A DNA stretch of 64,000 nucleotides from Trifolium pratense (taxonomy: Eukaryota > Streptophyta > Magnoliopsida > Fabales > Fabaceae), in contig NC_060060.1 of the NCBI RefSeq assembly GCF_020283565.1, positions 34,100,001 through 34,164,000 on the forward strand, read 5' to 3'. This document shows positions 20,399 to 32,663 of the stretch, in pieces. Below the pieces are notes generated by a model. It had not been told where the DNA came from, made no database searches, and saw only the letters and a program-made list of their open reading frames with translations. The position numbers were made by a program, and so were the translations under genes. The stretch's first letter is position 1, and every line of letters starts with the position of its first letter.

Positions 20399-22019
20399 AT
20401 GGCATCGTCACTGATTCTCTTCCGCCGCTGTATGAGACCACTCTCCGACCTCCACCATTCATTCTCAGCAACTTTCACCTCACTTTCAGTCCCAATCACC
20501 CACTCGATTTCATCATCACCTTCACGCGTTGAATCGCCCAATTTCACCGTTCAATCCCGTTCATTCAGGTCGACATCGATTTCTCTTCTGTCTTCTCGTT
20601 ATGAAGATAGAAACATCACCGTCGATAATATTGGTTCTGATACGATCCTCTTCGAGGGTTGCGATTACAATCACTGGCTCTTCGTCATGGATTTTGGCAG
20701 AGATAACAAGCCTCCACCTGAAGAAATGATTCGTGTCTATGAAGAAACTTGTGCTAAGGGTCTCAATATCAGGTTCTTTTCATTAATAAAAAAAATTGGA
20801 TTTTTTGATTATGAATACTGAATATTTTATGTATTAGGGTTTTGGAAATTTTAATTTTGAATGTGTGATTTTTAGTTTGGAAGAGGCAAAGAAGAAGATT
20901 TATGCTTGCAGCACAACCACTTACACTGGATTTCAAGCTGTTATGACTGAAGAAGAGTCCAAGAAATTTGAAAGTATTTGTTGTTTTTCCTACTTAGATT
21001 TCATTGACCTAATTTAGTTGAGATAATTGAAATTAATTTTGGATTTTTGTGCTTTTTATCAGATCTTCCTGAAGTTATCTTTGTGCTACCAGATTCCTAC
21101 ATTGATCCTGTGAACAAGCAGTATGGAGGTAAGAATTTTATTTGTTTTTCTTAACTTGCGCTGTGGTTAGTTGTTGATTGGAGATATTCGTTCGTTGCTA
21201 TAGTTTATTTTCAATGTAAGCTGTTTTATTTATGATTTCTTAAATACTAAGCCACCCTTTTGATTATGAGAACAATTTTTGATGTGTGATATAGGAGATC
21301 AGTACATTGATGGAACAATCATCCCTCGACCTCCACCGGTACATTACGGGAGAAATCAACAACAAGGAGGAAGACGATACCTCAATCAGCAAAATAATCC
21401 AATGCCAAACAATCAAGGGAGTCCCTCTTGCAACAATCGGGGTCCCGTGCCAAGGGAAGGAAGAAACTACGGACCGTCACAAAATTATCCACCCCAACAG
21501 AACTCTGGCTATGGCCCACCACCGCAGAGTCCTCCACAACAGTCATCAAATATGAGGTTTGATTCAGCATCGCTGCATTATCCACCCAAACAGAGCCACA
21601 ATCAAGCACCACAAGGTTATCCACCCAAACCCAACTATGGTCAACCTTCACAAAATTATTCACCCCCACAGAACATCAACCAAGCACCTCATAGTTATCC
21701 CCAACAACAAACCTATGGTCCTGCTTCACCACAGCAGAGCTTTGGGCCACCAGGACAAGGAGAAAGAACAAATTATGCGCCGCCGCAGAACTTTGGACCG
21801 CCAGGACAAGGAGAAAGAAGAAATTATGTTCCTCAGCAGAACTTTGGACCTCCAGGACAGGGAGAAAGAAATTATGTGCCACAGCAGAACTTTGGTCCGT
21901 CAAGACAAGGAGAAAGAAGAGATCCTGTGCCTAGTGAAGGTGGATGGGATTTCAAACCATCATATATGGAAGAATTTGAACAAGTTGAGAAGGAAAAATC
22001 TACTGGAGAGGTATTGTAG
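20399..22019 (+). CDS. MORF1-like organellar RNA-editing factor (MORF/RIP family)
   Basis: Four exons: 20399-20772, 20876-20973, 21063-21128, 21295-22019. The introns are GT-AG with frame kept, giving 420 residues, about the size of Arabidopsis MORF1. The first ~60 residues are Ser/Arg-rich and nearly free of acids, as in a mitochondrial presequence. The conserved MORF box spans about residues 75-195: [76 protein letters not shown] proteins bind PLS-type PPR proteins and are needed for C-to-U editing in mitochondria or plastids. After residue 195 the chain is a Pro/Gln/Asn/Tyr-rich disordered tail with four 16-17-residue repeats (FGPPGQGER...) at about 329-393. A possible alternative terminal intron is described in the findings. 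Confidence 0.93.
21741..21935 (+). repeat. Coding minisatellite in MORF1-like C-terminal tail
   Basis: Four tandem units of 51, 51, 48 and about 45 nt encode [17 protein letters not shown] with small changes. The third unit lacks one codon. Length change by slippage would keep the frame. Confidence 0.9.
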
Positions 22020-23851
22020 AATGCAGCAATATTTAAGTTTATATAAGTACGAATAACAATTTTTATTTGAAGAGAAGTAATGCTCGCCTTGTTTTAGGAA
22101 TTATGCGACACTGTAAATGGCGAACTTATATTTTTGTTAATGTGCTGTTGGAAAAATTGCAATCTTTTAGTTTCAATCAATGCAAAATGTGATTTGTTTT
22201 TGTTATCATATGCAGGGAAGATATTGATAGTAGTCTAAGACTGGCTGGGGCGGCCTGTATTGAAGTTACTAAATTGCATGTCATTGCCGTTGCCGATGGA
22301 GTAAAAAATATAATCTATTTGAGTTATCATTGTATATCTGTCCATGTTTTGATTTCTTTACAAAGGTTGATGTGGTATGAAGGATTTTACTAGCTGCCGC
22401 CTGGTTTTGATAAACATGTTTGAACTGGGACATGTATGTGACAGCATGTTTATCTCTCTATCTCTCATTTTTTTATCCTTTGCAAATGACACTGTATTTG
22501 ACAACAATTTTTTTGTTGTCCAAATGTTATTTTAACTTCATTCAATTTTCCCTGCATGATTCTACCATAACATGTAGAAGTTTTGTGAAACAAGTCCCCT
22601 GCAACCTTTGTGTAAATCAATTCCTAAAGGAAAAAAGTAGTTCATTTTAGAATAATGTAAGAATAAACTATAACTTGGTCTCTAAACTATATAAATTTGT
22701 CATATTAATCACATGCTATTAAAATGTTAGAGACTATATTAATAGATTTTCATATATTTTAGAGACTATTAGTATTAACTGATTTTATCTACTTCAATGT
22801 TTACTTATAGATTTTAATAAACTAGTTAATCCAAACTTGACTGACCCTGTGCTTGATCATAAAATAAGATCATACTATGTCCTTTTACAGAATTGAGTAT
22901 TAACTGATTTTAAGCAAGAGAACCCCATATTTTGGATTGCATCAGCATCACCATACAGAATTGAGTTACACTGAGCATTTTCAGTTCCTTGTTGCTTTAT
23001 AAAAAAGCATTTAAAAACATCAATTTTGGATTGAATAAATGTGAAGTTATGAACAAGTATTTTCCAAAACCTCTATTGGAAGCTGCTTCTGAAAGAAAAC
23101 CGTGTTTAAAAGATGCAACTAGAGAAACGTGGTGTTATGTTGTAATTATTAGTAACAGTAGTAAGTAATCACATATGGAAGGCATTTTGTGACAACTTAC
23201 AAGTGTTGATTTTCCATCCATACACTCATCTAATAAGAATTTATCCTTTTGTGAAGTCGCATAAGTCGATTTTATAACTGCACTTTAAAAATAAAGCTTA
23301 ATGGGTACATAGTTATTGTAAACCATTTTACAAACATCAAATAAGATACCACATTTCTTCCATGTGACATTTGTTTCAAATTAACCATATAAAAAGTGAC
23401 ATAATTTTGTAACCAAAAAAAAAGTGACATAATTTAGCAAAGTTGTGGACCCTTTATCGGATATTAGTGTAAAAAACTTACATCAACGATGCATACCCTT
23501 TAATTCCTTAAAAATAATTCACATCTGTATAGTATAGGATGTAGAGAGACTTTAAGCAAAATTTGAATAAAATAGATAGGATGGAATGATGTTTAAAATG
23601 GAACAACAACAAAAATGTGAGAAAAACAAATCTAGAGAGAGATAAAGAGAAAGGTAGAGAAATAAAAGTTAAAATATCTTCCTTCCATACAATATTTTCT
23701 TCTTATTCTTTTTAAACAAATCATACAATATTTTCTTAAATCATAAAATACAACCCCTTGTTATTTCTCGTCACTTTTCTTTCTTAATTCGTGTGGCAAC
23801 ATGTTTCTAAGACTATATGTATGATATTTGTGAGAGGACAACAACAACAAA
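22020..23851. other. MORF1-like 3' region and intergenic DNA, no gene recognised
   Basis: The first ~400 bp are probably 3' UTR. The remainder is AT-rich with no domain-bearing frame. A short A-rich purine tract lies near 23540-23700. Confidence 0.45.
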
Positions 23852-23925
23852 GACCGCATAGCGCAGTGGATTAGCGCGTCTGACTTCGGATCAGAAGGTC
23901 GTGGGTTCGACTCCCACTGTGGTCG
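23852..23925 (+). tRNA. tRNA-Arg (UCG anticodon)
   Basis: The 74-nt cloverleaf can be drawn by hand. The acceptor stem GACCGCA pairs with TGTGGTC (one G-T pair) plus a G discriminator. The D-arm region holds the A-box AGCGCAGTGGATTAG. The anticodon stem TCTGA/TCAGA encloses the loop CTTCGGA, giving anticodon TCG. The T-arm GTGGG-TTCGACT-CCCAC contains a perfect B-box. There is no intron and no encoded CCA, as expected for a nuclear gene. A T-rich tract (TTTTTCAATTTTTT) starts about eight bases downstream and can end polymerase III transcription. It decodes CGA arginine codons. Confidence 0.96.
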
Positions 23926-24968
23926 TTCATCTTTTTCAATTTTTTGGAGCCTCTTCCTCTGTTATTATGCATGCTCAACTTGTTTATTAGAGTTCAGTTC
24001 TCTCATTTTGTTTGTTTTGAGACATAGAAATGTGCGTTTAGGCTTTTACTGTTTGTGAGTTTGAATGCTGGTTAAAATGATTGTCCTTATTGTGTATTAA
24101 AATGATCTAATTAATGGTATTGGACTTCAAAAATGCTTGTCACTTTGTATTCTATAGCAACATTTTAATCATACTGCTGTATGAATTCTATATTGTTCTT
24201 GCTGTAATTAAATTGAACTATATATGCTTATTATTGTGTTCTAGTGTTTGTAGAACCAAAATAATGTGTGTGTTTAAGACTGAAATATATGTTTTGGAAC
24301 ACAAGATATGAGTCAAGGTGGAGAAAAGCCATACTCATATCAGCATAGACTCATTCTGTACTGACCCCTCAAAATCCATGGTATCCAACTATAATCATTC
24401 ATTTAATCATTTCCAAATTATAAAGTGGTTAAATTTCTATCTCCGAAATGCTCCCCGATTCTAGACCAAGATTTCCCGTATTCACTTATTGTACGCATTC
24501 ATGCAGTGAGTGACTGCACGACCATCTGATCGAGATCATACGTTCAATCGGCCAATGAATGTGTGCAGTTATTGACTACAAGGAATCCAATTTGCCCGAT
24601 TCATACATTGTTGAATACTACAAAGATTTTTTTTTTTTTGAACTTGGTAGAAATAAAAGTTAGTGAGCCATTACTCAATTGACACACAAGTTAATCATCT
24701 CATGAGTTTTTTTTTTTGTTTTTGTTGTTGGCGAAATCATCTGAGGAGTGAAATCATCTCATGAGTTGACGAGTTGGATTTAAGTAAAACATATATATGA
24801 GTTGACACAAGACTAATTTATTTATGCACATTACACATTACACAAAATCCTTCTACGAATATCTAACTATCTATCTATCTATACTACTTTATGCAATGAT
24901 ATTCTACTAAGATTGTAGAAAATTCACACAACATGAAATACTATTAAACTATCATCCTTTCACTCAAA
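23926..24968. other. Intergenic DNA, repeat remnants only
   Basis: Around 24440-24620 is a segment with internal near-palindromes (TGCAGTGAGTGACTGCA; two GATC-containing blocks), resembling a degraded foldback repeat. (CTAT)n occurs near 24865-24885. No gene was recognised. Confidence 0.4.
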
Positions 24969-27900
24969 TTATAAGAACAATATTGTTAATAGTAACATCA
25001 AGAACAAACACAAGAGATGGCTTTTGGTAGCAATATGAGATGAATTGGGAAGCCTTGGATAATGGTCAGGAGATGGCATAACACATTCATCTCCATTAAA
25101 CGAAATTTTTCTCGGAAAAGTCCATCCTTCTTTAAAGGTGAACTCTCCTTGATCTTTGTTTAGTAACAACTCTGTTTGCACATTCCCATCCTCACCATGT
25201 GCTAGCAGCAAGTCATTGTAGTATTTTAGGCCCCAAAATATCCCTGTATCATCTGAAATTTATGCATTGCAAACAAAAGAATGTTATAATTTTCAAAACA
25301 GTAATCATTCTTGACAATCATATACTCAAAACATTAGTCCATCATCAAATAATGTTTAAATGGCATTAATGCAGTGACTTACTGAAATTTCCATAAGTTG
25401 GCAAAGGTTGGTAGTTGAAACTAAAAACTTGTGTTAAATTTCGCAAATTGGGATGTAAAACAACCAAATTCCATTGAGAATAGTTTTTTATGATGTTTAG
25501 ATTTGTGATTGTGATCTTGACCCTCCAATACTCTCTATAACTTTGTTTTACATGCCAATGAACGCGTATAGGACACATGTGATGTGAACACCTCACAACT
25601 GGTTCTGCATCATTTGCTTGTGGAAGTTTCAACACTGAAGTCTTATAAGAACTGAAAAGTTTTCAAGAACAATGTAATTTAATAAGAAGAATTTCATTTA
25701 GAAAGAAAAACAAAAAGTTTAATAAGAAAAACAAACAAGTTATACTCTATGCAATCTGCTCTTGGTTGTCCTTGGCAATTACAGCTGCATAAAGGGCAAG
25801 GAACAATGTCGCTATGGTAGAATGCAGAGAAGGAGACACAACATTTTGGGGTATATGATGTTAAAAACGGTGAGTAAGTACATGTCACGTTCCAAGTTTC
25901 TGCAATAAGTCCACAAAATGTGATAATAAAACATCATGTTTCAATAAAAAGGATGACATCTAGTGATTCTGAGCATTCAGGCCACGATAGCGGAAACCTG
26001 ATAACAGGTGGTCCAACGGATCGTGGAGAGACTCTAATAACATCTTAGAATTGGGTATACAGGTGGCCTTATTCATCCTTACAAAACCGGCTTGTAAGGT
26101 GAGATTAACCCTCAGTTATAAATACACATTAAGGCCATCTTGCAACCGACCGATGTGAGACTTCTTAACATTCACATAGCACTACTCAGATGTAAAAGCA
26201 AGAGCACAACTCACCTAGGACTTGCAGCCACCTATGTCCATTTTTGGTAAATTTGGTTGGTGGAACTTCAAATGGTTTGGCACAGCTATAACCAGGAAGA
26301 CCTAGTGTAAAATTCTCTGGCATACTAAAATTACTACCTGAAATTGAGGTTGATGATTTCATATAATTCATCTGAAAGGATGCAACATGTTTGGTAACAT
26401 CTTGTGTCAATGATGTTAAGACCCCTCCTTTACAACAATTGGCAGATTGCATGTTGTATGGTGCACCAGGCATGAGATCAATAATAACTGGCTCTTTCTT
26501 ACAACAATGAGGTTTATCTTGTCCTCTAAATAATGTGCAATTTCCTTGTTCCATTGCCTCTGCTCCAAACATTGCCAAAATCACTTCATGACCTCTCCAT
26601 GTCCAACCCAATTTCCAACCAGGTTCTTCCACGTGGCGAAATAGTTGGAAATTGTGTATTGATACCTTCACCTTCAAATAATTAATAAAATTAAGGGGGG
26701 TGTATTGGATTAGGATTTTGACGGACAATTTTAACAAAAAAAATCTTGAAGATTTTAAAAGATTTTATAGGATTGTATAAACTTTTAAGACTTTTTAAAA
26801 GACTTTTTTACAATCAAGATTTTCCAATTTGGATTTTAAAAGACTTTAATGGATTTTATAATACAGATTTTTAAGATTTCAACTGACTTTATGAATTTTT
26901 AATATTGAAAAAAACTTTCCATTCTTGGTGAAAAAGAAAAAGAAGGGAATGAAAAAAAAAAAATTAACGTGAAAAAAACCAGTTGAATGATAATTAACGT
27001 GAAAAAAACAAGTACATCCCTTCCTTTGATTTGGAGATACAGGGAAAAAAAAATTATGAATGGATCATAGATTCATAATATATAAGAAAAAAAGAAAGAA
27101 AGAAAGAAAAAAACAACAATAAATTGAAAAAATTAAAATCGATCATAGATTCATAATGTATAAGAAAGAAAACAACAAAGAATTGAAAAAATTAAAATCG
27201 ATGGGCAATAATATATATAAACAATATTGAGTACACTTGTATGCATGTCCATTGTCATTCAAAAGAAATCACCATGAAGAAATTTGAAAGAGATTGAACG
27301 GGAGTTGATGGTGAAAAGAAAATCAGAATATTGATAATGTTCTATTCTGTAGATAGGAAAAAAAAAAGTCTTGAAATATTATAAAAAGTCTCATGGGTTT
27401 GGGTGAGATTGTTGGAGGAGTGTTTTGTGTGTATTTTCAACTAAAAAGTCCATCAAAATCCATTGCAAAGAAGAATCCATCAAAATCCATAGACTTTTGA
27501 ATACCAATAGACATTTTAAAAGTGGTAAGAAATCTCAATTGAATACCAACATATTTTGTTGCCCTGAAAAAAAAATCTTAATTGTCTTAATTGAATACCA
27601 CAAGATTTATTTAACTTTTCTAAAAGTCTTGATTGAATACCACAAGATTTTTTTATCATAAAAAAGTCTTTTAAAATCCTATGAAATCATAATCCAATAC
27701 AACCCCCTAAGGTTGTTACCTCATAACTAAACAAATACTAAAAATTATGTATCACCAGACAAGGTTTGACTCCTTGAAAGTGAGTATGTGCACCCCACGT
27801 ATTATATTGTCAAGATAATTAATATTGTCACAAAATACATACATATTGTAAAAGCTACCATTATTTATTTTTTACAATCTCCTTGTTTAAGTTGTTAAGG

Positions 27901-28251
27901 ATCTTTGAAACTTTATTCAACTAAATTTGGTAAGAATCAAACAAGAAAATGTAGCAAATGAAATTGAAAATGCTTACATCGATAGTGTCTTCGTTATCGG
28001 ACAAGAAATCCCATGTGATGGTGATGTTACCAAAAGGATCCAACGGATCATATCCATCTGCATTCAATAGTACTCAAAATTTATAAGAACAATAATTTTT
28101 CTTGTTATTTAATTTAATTTACATAAAAACAAGTATCTCCTAAACAAATAAAATAATAATGGTGTAAGGATAATTAAGTATAGAAATGCTTACAAGAGGG
28201 TGTTATGGAGACAATGATGAAGAAGACTATGAAAATCAAAATGTTACCCAT
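24969..28251 (-). CDS. COBRA-like GPI-anchored cell-wall protein
   Basis: Six exons: 28194-28251, 27978-28057, 26215-26671, 25746-25899, 25383-25651, 24969-25252. They sum to 1302 nt, 433 residues, the usual COBRA length, with phase kept. Residues 1-19 form a hydrophobic signal peptide starting MGNILIFIVFF. The COBRA domain follows: YDPLDPFGNITITWDF, PGWKLGWTWRGHEVI, HCCKKEPVIIDLMPGAPYN, NCCKGG. A Cys-rich part has the family CCVS motif at about residue 218 and CPLCSCNCQG. Later come VHWHVKQSYREYWRVKITITN, NDTGIFWGLKYYND and GNVQTELLL. The C-terminus is a hydrophobic GPI-signal tail. COBRA-family proteins sit on the outer plasma membrane and affect cellulose microfibril deposition and oriented expansion. 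I cannot assign the exact paralogue. Intron 2 (26672-27977) carries a DNA transposon very close to the exon-3 acceptor. Confidence 0.93.
25970..26170. repeat. Dispersed repeat in COBL intron 3, shared with 6730-6990
   Basis: Related blocks to 6730-6990, in the same orientation: CAGGTGGTCCAACGGATCGT, TTACAAAACCGGCTTGTAAG and AAGGCCATCTTGCAACCG. Probably an LTR or TRIM relic. It lies wholly within the intron at 25900-26214. Confidence 0.5.
26695..27707. mobile_element. PIF/Harbinger-like non-autonomous DNA transposon in COBL intron 2
   Basis: Terminal inverted repeats are GGGGGGTGTATTGGATTA on the left and, inverted, GGGGGTTGTATTGGATTA on the right. They are flanked by a TAA target duplication (26692-26694 and 27708-27710), the PIF/Harbinger signature. 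The 1013-bp body is AT-rich, full of AAAAGACTTT-type subrepeats and without a transposase. Its left end is 23 bp from exon 3 of the COBL gene. Confidence 0.82.
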
Positions 28252-29558
28252 TGATTTTGTGTACATTGGAAAACAAATTGTGTGTACTTGTTCAGTGTTA
28301 AGTGTGTGTTTACAGTGTTGCATTACATAAGGAGATTCTGTAACAACCTAAAAGGTACAATGCCATTTGTAGCAACCAGAATGAAAGTTAGTTCATTTTC
28401 TACAACCAATCCAGCACAATAAATTTTAAAAAAAAAAAAATTGAGGAATTAAGGCTACCTTTAATGCATGTATATTGGATCTTTTTTCCTTTTTGACTAA
28501 ATATATTGGATCTTGGGAAATGTCTAACTAACAAGATCTTGTGAGTACTATTTTTTTATTGGAATATGTTAAAAATTAAACATTTTAATTTCCAATGCAT
28601 TTGACTTTACATAATTTCATAAACTTTTTTATAAAAAGTTACCATACTATTTAAAGTTCTTATAAATGGTATACTCGTTAGCATTTTTCATATTTATATT
28701 TTAAAAGATTTCACAATTATAAATGAAAAGTAAATACATTATTGGGTTAGCATAAAGGAGGAATAAAACTGTTAGTGTGTAAATGACTATTTTAATTATT
28801 AGTATTGGTTTCAAAATGTGGATGGAAAATTTGACAATGCATAATCCTTTTAATTGTATTATCCTTATATTAGTATTCGAATGAATGAAACTTATTTCAC
28901 TGTAGAAAAAAAAAAAAAAAAAAAAAAACTCATGTACTGCCACCATGTCGCAAAATCCATCTATTATTTAGTTGCCCTATCCATCTATTATATATTATTG
29001 TAGAATCAGAATGCATATATGAATTAAAAAAACTATTGCACGGTGTTATCCCTTGTTTTATCTTATGATGATGATGATGATCTACCAGACATGCCATGAC
29101 CTAAAACTAGTGGTCATTTTCTGTTCATCTTTTTGCTTTAAAAAAAACTGATTTAGCCCAAAACTATATAATTATGAGTTCAATTCTCATTGTCAACATT
29201 GTAAACTAAAAAATAAGTCACAAGTAATCAAGAAATCATTAGCGCCAACCTAAGGTTAAGACGACTTAAGTAAGGACTTTAGGTCCCTAAAAAAGGAAGA
29301 AAAAAAATTCACTAAAAGAAATATCTCTCACAAGTCATAAGTTAATTAGTCCATAGTAGAAAAAATGTCTCGAGAAAAAATATAAATGCCTCTAAAAAAA
29401 ATAAAAATAATAAAAAATGATTGAAATGATATTTTTAAAAAATCATATAACTTTTTATTGTAAATAAAGATTTAAATACATTTTTATATAGAAACGTTTA
29501 CCCATAAATCAATATCATTTTAAAGAATTTCTATGATTGAAATATTTGGTATGTAAAA
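28252..29558. other. Intergenic DNA between divergent COBL and eL27 genes
   Basis: Contains the COBL promoter and 5' UTR at its left end. Poly-A tracts lie near 28430 and 28906-28928, the latter possibly a retroposon tail. No further gene was recognised. Confidence 0.45.
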
Positions 29559-29564
29559 TGGGCC
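29559..29564. promoter_or_regulatory. Site II-type element (TGGGCC) of eL27 promoter
   Basis: TGGGCC lies about 140 bp upstream of the eL27 start codon. Site II elements of the TGGGCY type are bound by class I TCP factors and recur in plant ribosomal-protein promoters. The motif is seen; its function is inferred. Confidence 0.55.
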
Positions 29565-29637
29565 GTGATAATCTCTTAATAACCGGCCTGGTAACAAAAA
29601 TGGCCCTATGTGGATCCAATTAGGTTTTAGAGCTACT

Positions 29638-29660
29638 TATATAAACTGGAATTAGGGTTT
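29638..29660 (+). promoter_or_regulatory. TATA box and telo-box of eL27 promoter
   Basis: TATATAAA (29638-29645) is followed by TTAGGGTTT (29652-29660), a telo-box on the reverse strand. A telo-box close to the start plus an upstream site II element is the common arrangement in ribosomal-protein promoters. The start codon is at 29697. Confidence 0.7.
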
Positions 29661-29696
29661 TGCATTTGCAGAACGGTAGAGCAAACTGCGGCAACA

Positions 29697-30104
29697 ATGG
29701 GGAAATTCTTGAAACCTAACAAGGCAGTGATTGTCCTTCAAGGCCGTTATGCCGGCAAAAAGGCGGTGATCGTTCGTACCTTCGATGACGGTACCCGTGA
29801 GAGGCCATACGGACACTGTCTTGTCGCCGGAATCAAGAAGTACCCTAGCAAGGTGATCAAGAAAGACTCTGCAAAGAAGACAGCGAAGAAATCTAGGGTT
29901 AAAGCATTCGTGAAGCTCGTGAACTATCAGCATTTGATGCCAACTCGTTACACTCTGGATGTGGATCTGAAGGATACTGTTGTTCCTGATGTTCTTCAAG
30001 CGAAGGACAAGAAGGTTACAGCTCTCAAGGAGACTAAGAAGCGTCTTGAGGAGAGGTTCAAGACTGGCAAGAACAGGTGGTTTTTCACCAAGCTTCGATT
30101 CTGA
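29697..30104 (+). CDS. RPL27: Cytosolic 60S ribosomal protein eL27 (RPL27)
   Basis: Intronless 135-residue frame, the exact eukaryotic eL27 length. The N-terminal KOW-type segment is [22 protein letters not shown] in character (residues 1-22), followed by the [17 protein letters not shown] region. The C-terminus [16 protein letters not shown] is the family hallmark. The protein is basic, as expected for a large-subunit rRNA-binding protein. Promoter elements (site II, TATA, telo-box) sit just upstream, so the gene is very likely active. Plants carry several RPL27 paralogues and I cannot tell which this is. A stretch from its downstream region is partly duplicated near 38.1-38.3 kb. Confidence 0.97.
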   Translation: MGKFLKPNKAVIVLQGRYAGKKAVIVRTFDDGTRERPYGHCLVAGIKKYPSKVIKKDSAKKTAKKSRVKAFVKLVNYQHLMPTRYTLDVDLKDTVVPDVLQAKDKKVTALKETKKRLEERFKTGKNRWFFTKLRF

Positions 30105-32663
30105 ATCAATGATTTGTTTTTTTTTTTGTTAAGTTTTATTTCCAGTGATACATTTTGTTTAGTTTTATATGAATCATGAATGAACTTGTGGTTGTTAGTT
30201 TTGTATCAGTAAGAGATTTATGATCGATCTATATTATCAGTTTTGAGATATTTGCGCTTATTGAATCTTATTATTTTGCTGGAAATTGAATTGGATTTGA
30301 AGTGATTATATGCATCTTTAATAAATCTTTTTGTCTGCTCCCAGTAGTGCTGATTGTGGTGGGTGTTTAGAAAACATTTTCTCTGTAAATTTCGATAATG
30401 TTGCCGTCAAAGCTTAATTTTTTGCAACTATTACATTAGTAATATTTTGAATTTACAACATGAAAAACTCTGAGAATTTGTTTAGATTTGGGGATGGAAT
30501 AACTAATGAAATCAACATGCAATTTGATAGTTAGGTTTATTTGTAAGTTATAATCTTCACAGCTGATGAATATGGAAGGTTAAATGAGGAAAAAATGATG
30601 CAATTTGTGATGAGGAATTGTGTGGTTTATCTTTTTTGATGTGTGCCACTCTTTATCACAATTCCTGTGTTTTATACCACCAGTGTTTGTAATACTTTGT
30701 TAGCCTAATGTGTTGCCACAATGTTGTTGATCAAAATTAATCAACATAATTTATTCATATATCCATATGTATATTGTAGAATTTTGCTTTGGCAAGAATA
30801 TGCAATTGTGATTGAGTATAAGTTTGTCTAGTGTAATCACGTCATAATTTAGTAAAAATTACATTTTTGAAAGTTTAATAGAAAGGATTCTGCTAAAATA
30901 CAGAATTAGCTATTCAGCGATGGTATAACTGTCGTATTTTTTTCCGTCTTCCAAATGGTACTTGTTGAGGTGAATATCATAAAAAAGAAATACTTGAGTT
31001 TTAATTTTTTTTTTCCTCTGAAATTGTCGTCGAAATAAAAGTTTTGACTTGGAGATGGAGCGGGTTGAGGGTTTCACCTATGCATTGAAAGTTTCGCTCT
31101 GCTGCTGTCTGCGCTTTAGTTGCTATAGGCTGGATGGTTTTGGCTGTGCTGTAATTTTGCTGCTCTTGTGCTCTGCTTGAGTAGCTTTCATTTTGGTTTC
31201 CTTTTGTTTAGTATGGTGCCTCTGTAGGCAAACTATGTTTCTTGTTTTCCAAGCAGGCATGCCTTATGCAAATTGTGTCTAAATAACAACCAAATTATCA
31301 GTCAAGCTCAGTCTCAATAAGAACCGCGAGTAACAAAAACCAACATTGTCGTATCCGTAATTTATTAACTTCTACACATCATATTAACATTGTAATTCTT
31401 TATTCCCTGTCCAAAAACAAAACTGCAATTACTTATTCTATTATTCAGAGAGGTCATATAACATGAGATAGGCCACTTCAGTAGGACAAGAAATCCAACA
31501 TCCATAATACCAGATAATAAAAAGAAATCCAAGAGGTATATTTACCACACCAAATATACTTTAACATCACCTCTCTTCCCCTCTGGTCATAAACACCATA
31601 CATCTCTCTTCCTTCCTGCTCTTTGTTTGTCTCTAGATATGTATTTTGTTTGAGAACCCAACATTTGGAATTTTTCTTTTTATGTTTCTTTGAGAGAAAA
31701 AAAACCCTCTAAAAGTCATGCGAAATTTCACCCAGAAGATTGTAATCAACAGGTCTTGTTTACACTTGAGAACAAAAAGAGCTGCAACAATCGTGTTTAC
31801 AAGAGCCATTGCAAAACCAAAAACATCATTAGACCCAAAATCGATGTCACAACACAATAATCAAAATGAAAAAACATCTATATTAAATGACATTACTAAA
31901 ATTCAAAAATTGATGGCAAATGATTAATGAAATAAGAAACCTTTTGGCCTCAATCTCATTGAAATAGTTAGATTCGTGAAGAAGAAAATTGCTCAGATTG
32001 CAAAGAAACAATTAGAGAGTAGAACACAAAGTGAGAGTGAGCAAGAGAGGAGAAATACTGTACTATTCTTTGATTATTTTTGTGTTTAGATTTAACCAAT
32101 CGAGATAACAAGAGTATAACAAGAATCTTTTTTTGCCTTGCCCACAATTGTACCCACTTGATTACAATTGCTAAAAATGAGATGGTGCAGTTTTATCAAA
32201 TTTTGTTACTATAGTAAAAATAGCACAAGAGGTACCATATTGGAACTGCTACACTCATAGGGATCTGGATCCACATTGTGTTCTATTACAAGATTGTGAC
32301 TAACCACATTCGCACATAACTCGCTGTTCCATCAAGATTGGACAATTCAGACTTTATATTCCGTATTTTAGATTTAAATAAATTCAAAATCTGCTTTAAA
32401 ATTATAACCTTCCTAGGATAGTTCATGTTTGGCCGTACAAAATTGCATCACTCGGAGAATATTCACACAAATATTAGTTCACATTTTATTATTATTAATA
32501 TAAATTCATCCTACCTACCTTATTATTCATTCCTCCGCTAACCAATGTACTATGTCAAGAAAAAATGAAAATGCATTTCTTGAAGCAAATAGAAAGAGAG
32601 AGAAAAATCTAATATTGTAGGAGTGTAACAATGAAGTGAATTCATAGAAGCCACAAGTAAATA
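30105..32663. other. eL27 3' region and intergenic DNA, no gene recognised
   Basis: The first ~250 bp are likely eL27 3' UTR. A block at 30396-30540 recurs at about 38117-38275. A T/G-rich segment near 31080-31250 reads like a retroelement 3' UTR but has no tail or duplication. The remaining open frames have no family features. Confidence 0.45.

Noticed and set aside
31718..31927. 69-codon frame in the eL27-YY1 interval
   Set aside because: No family resemblance, no splice-linked partner exons, AT-rich codon use like the surrounding DNA.
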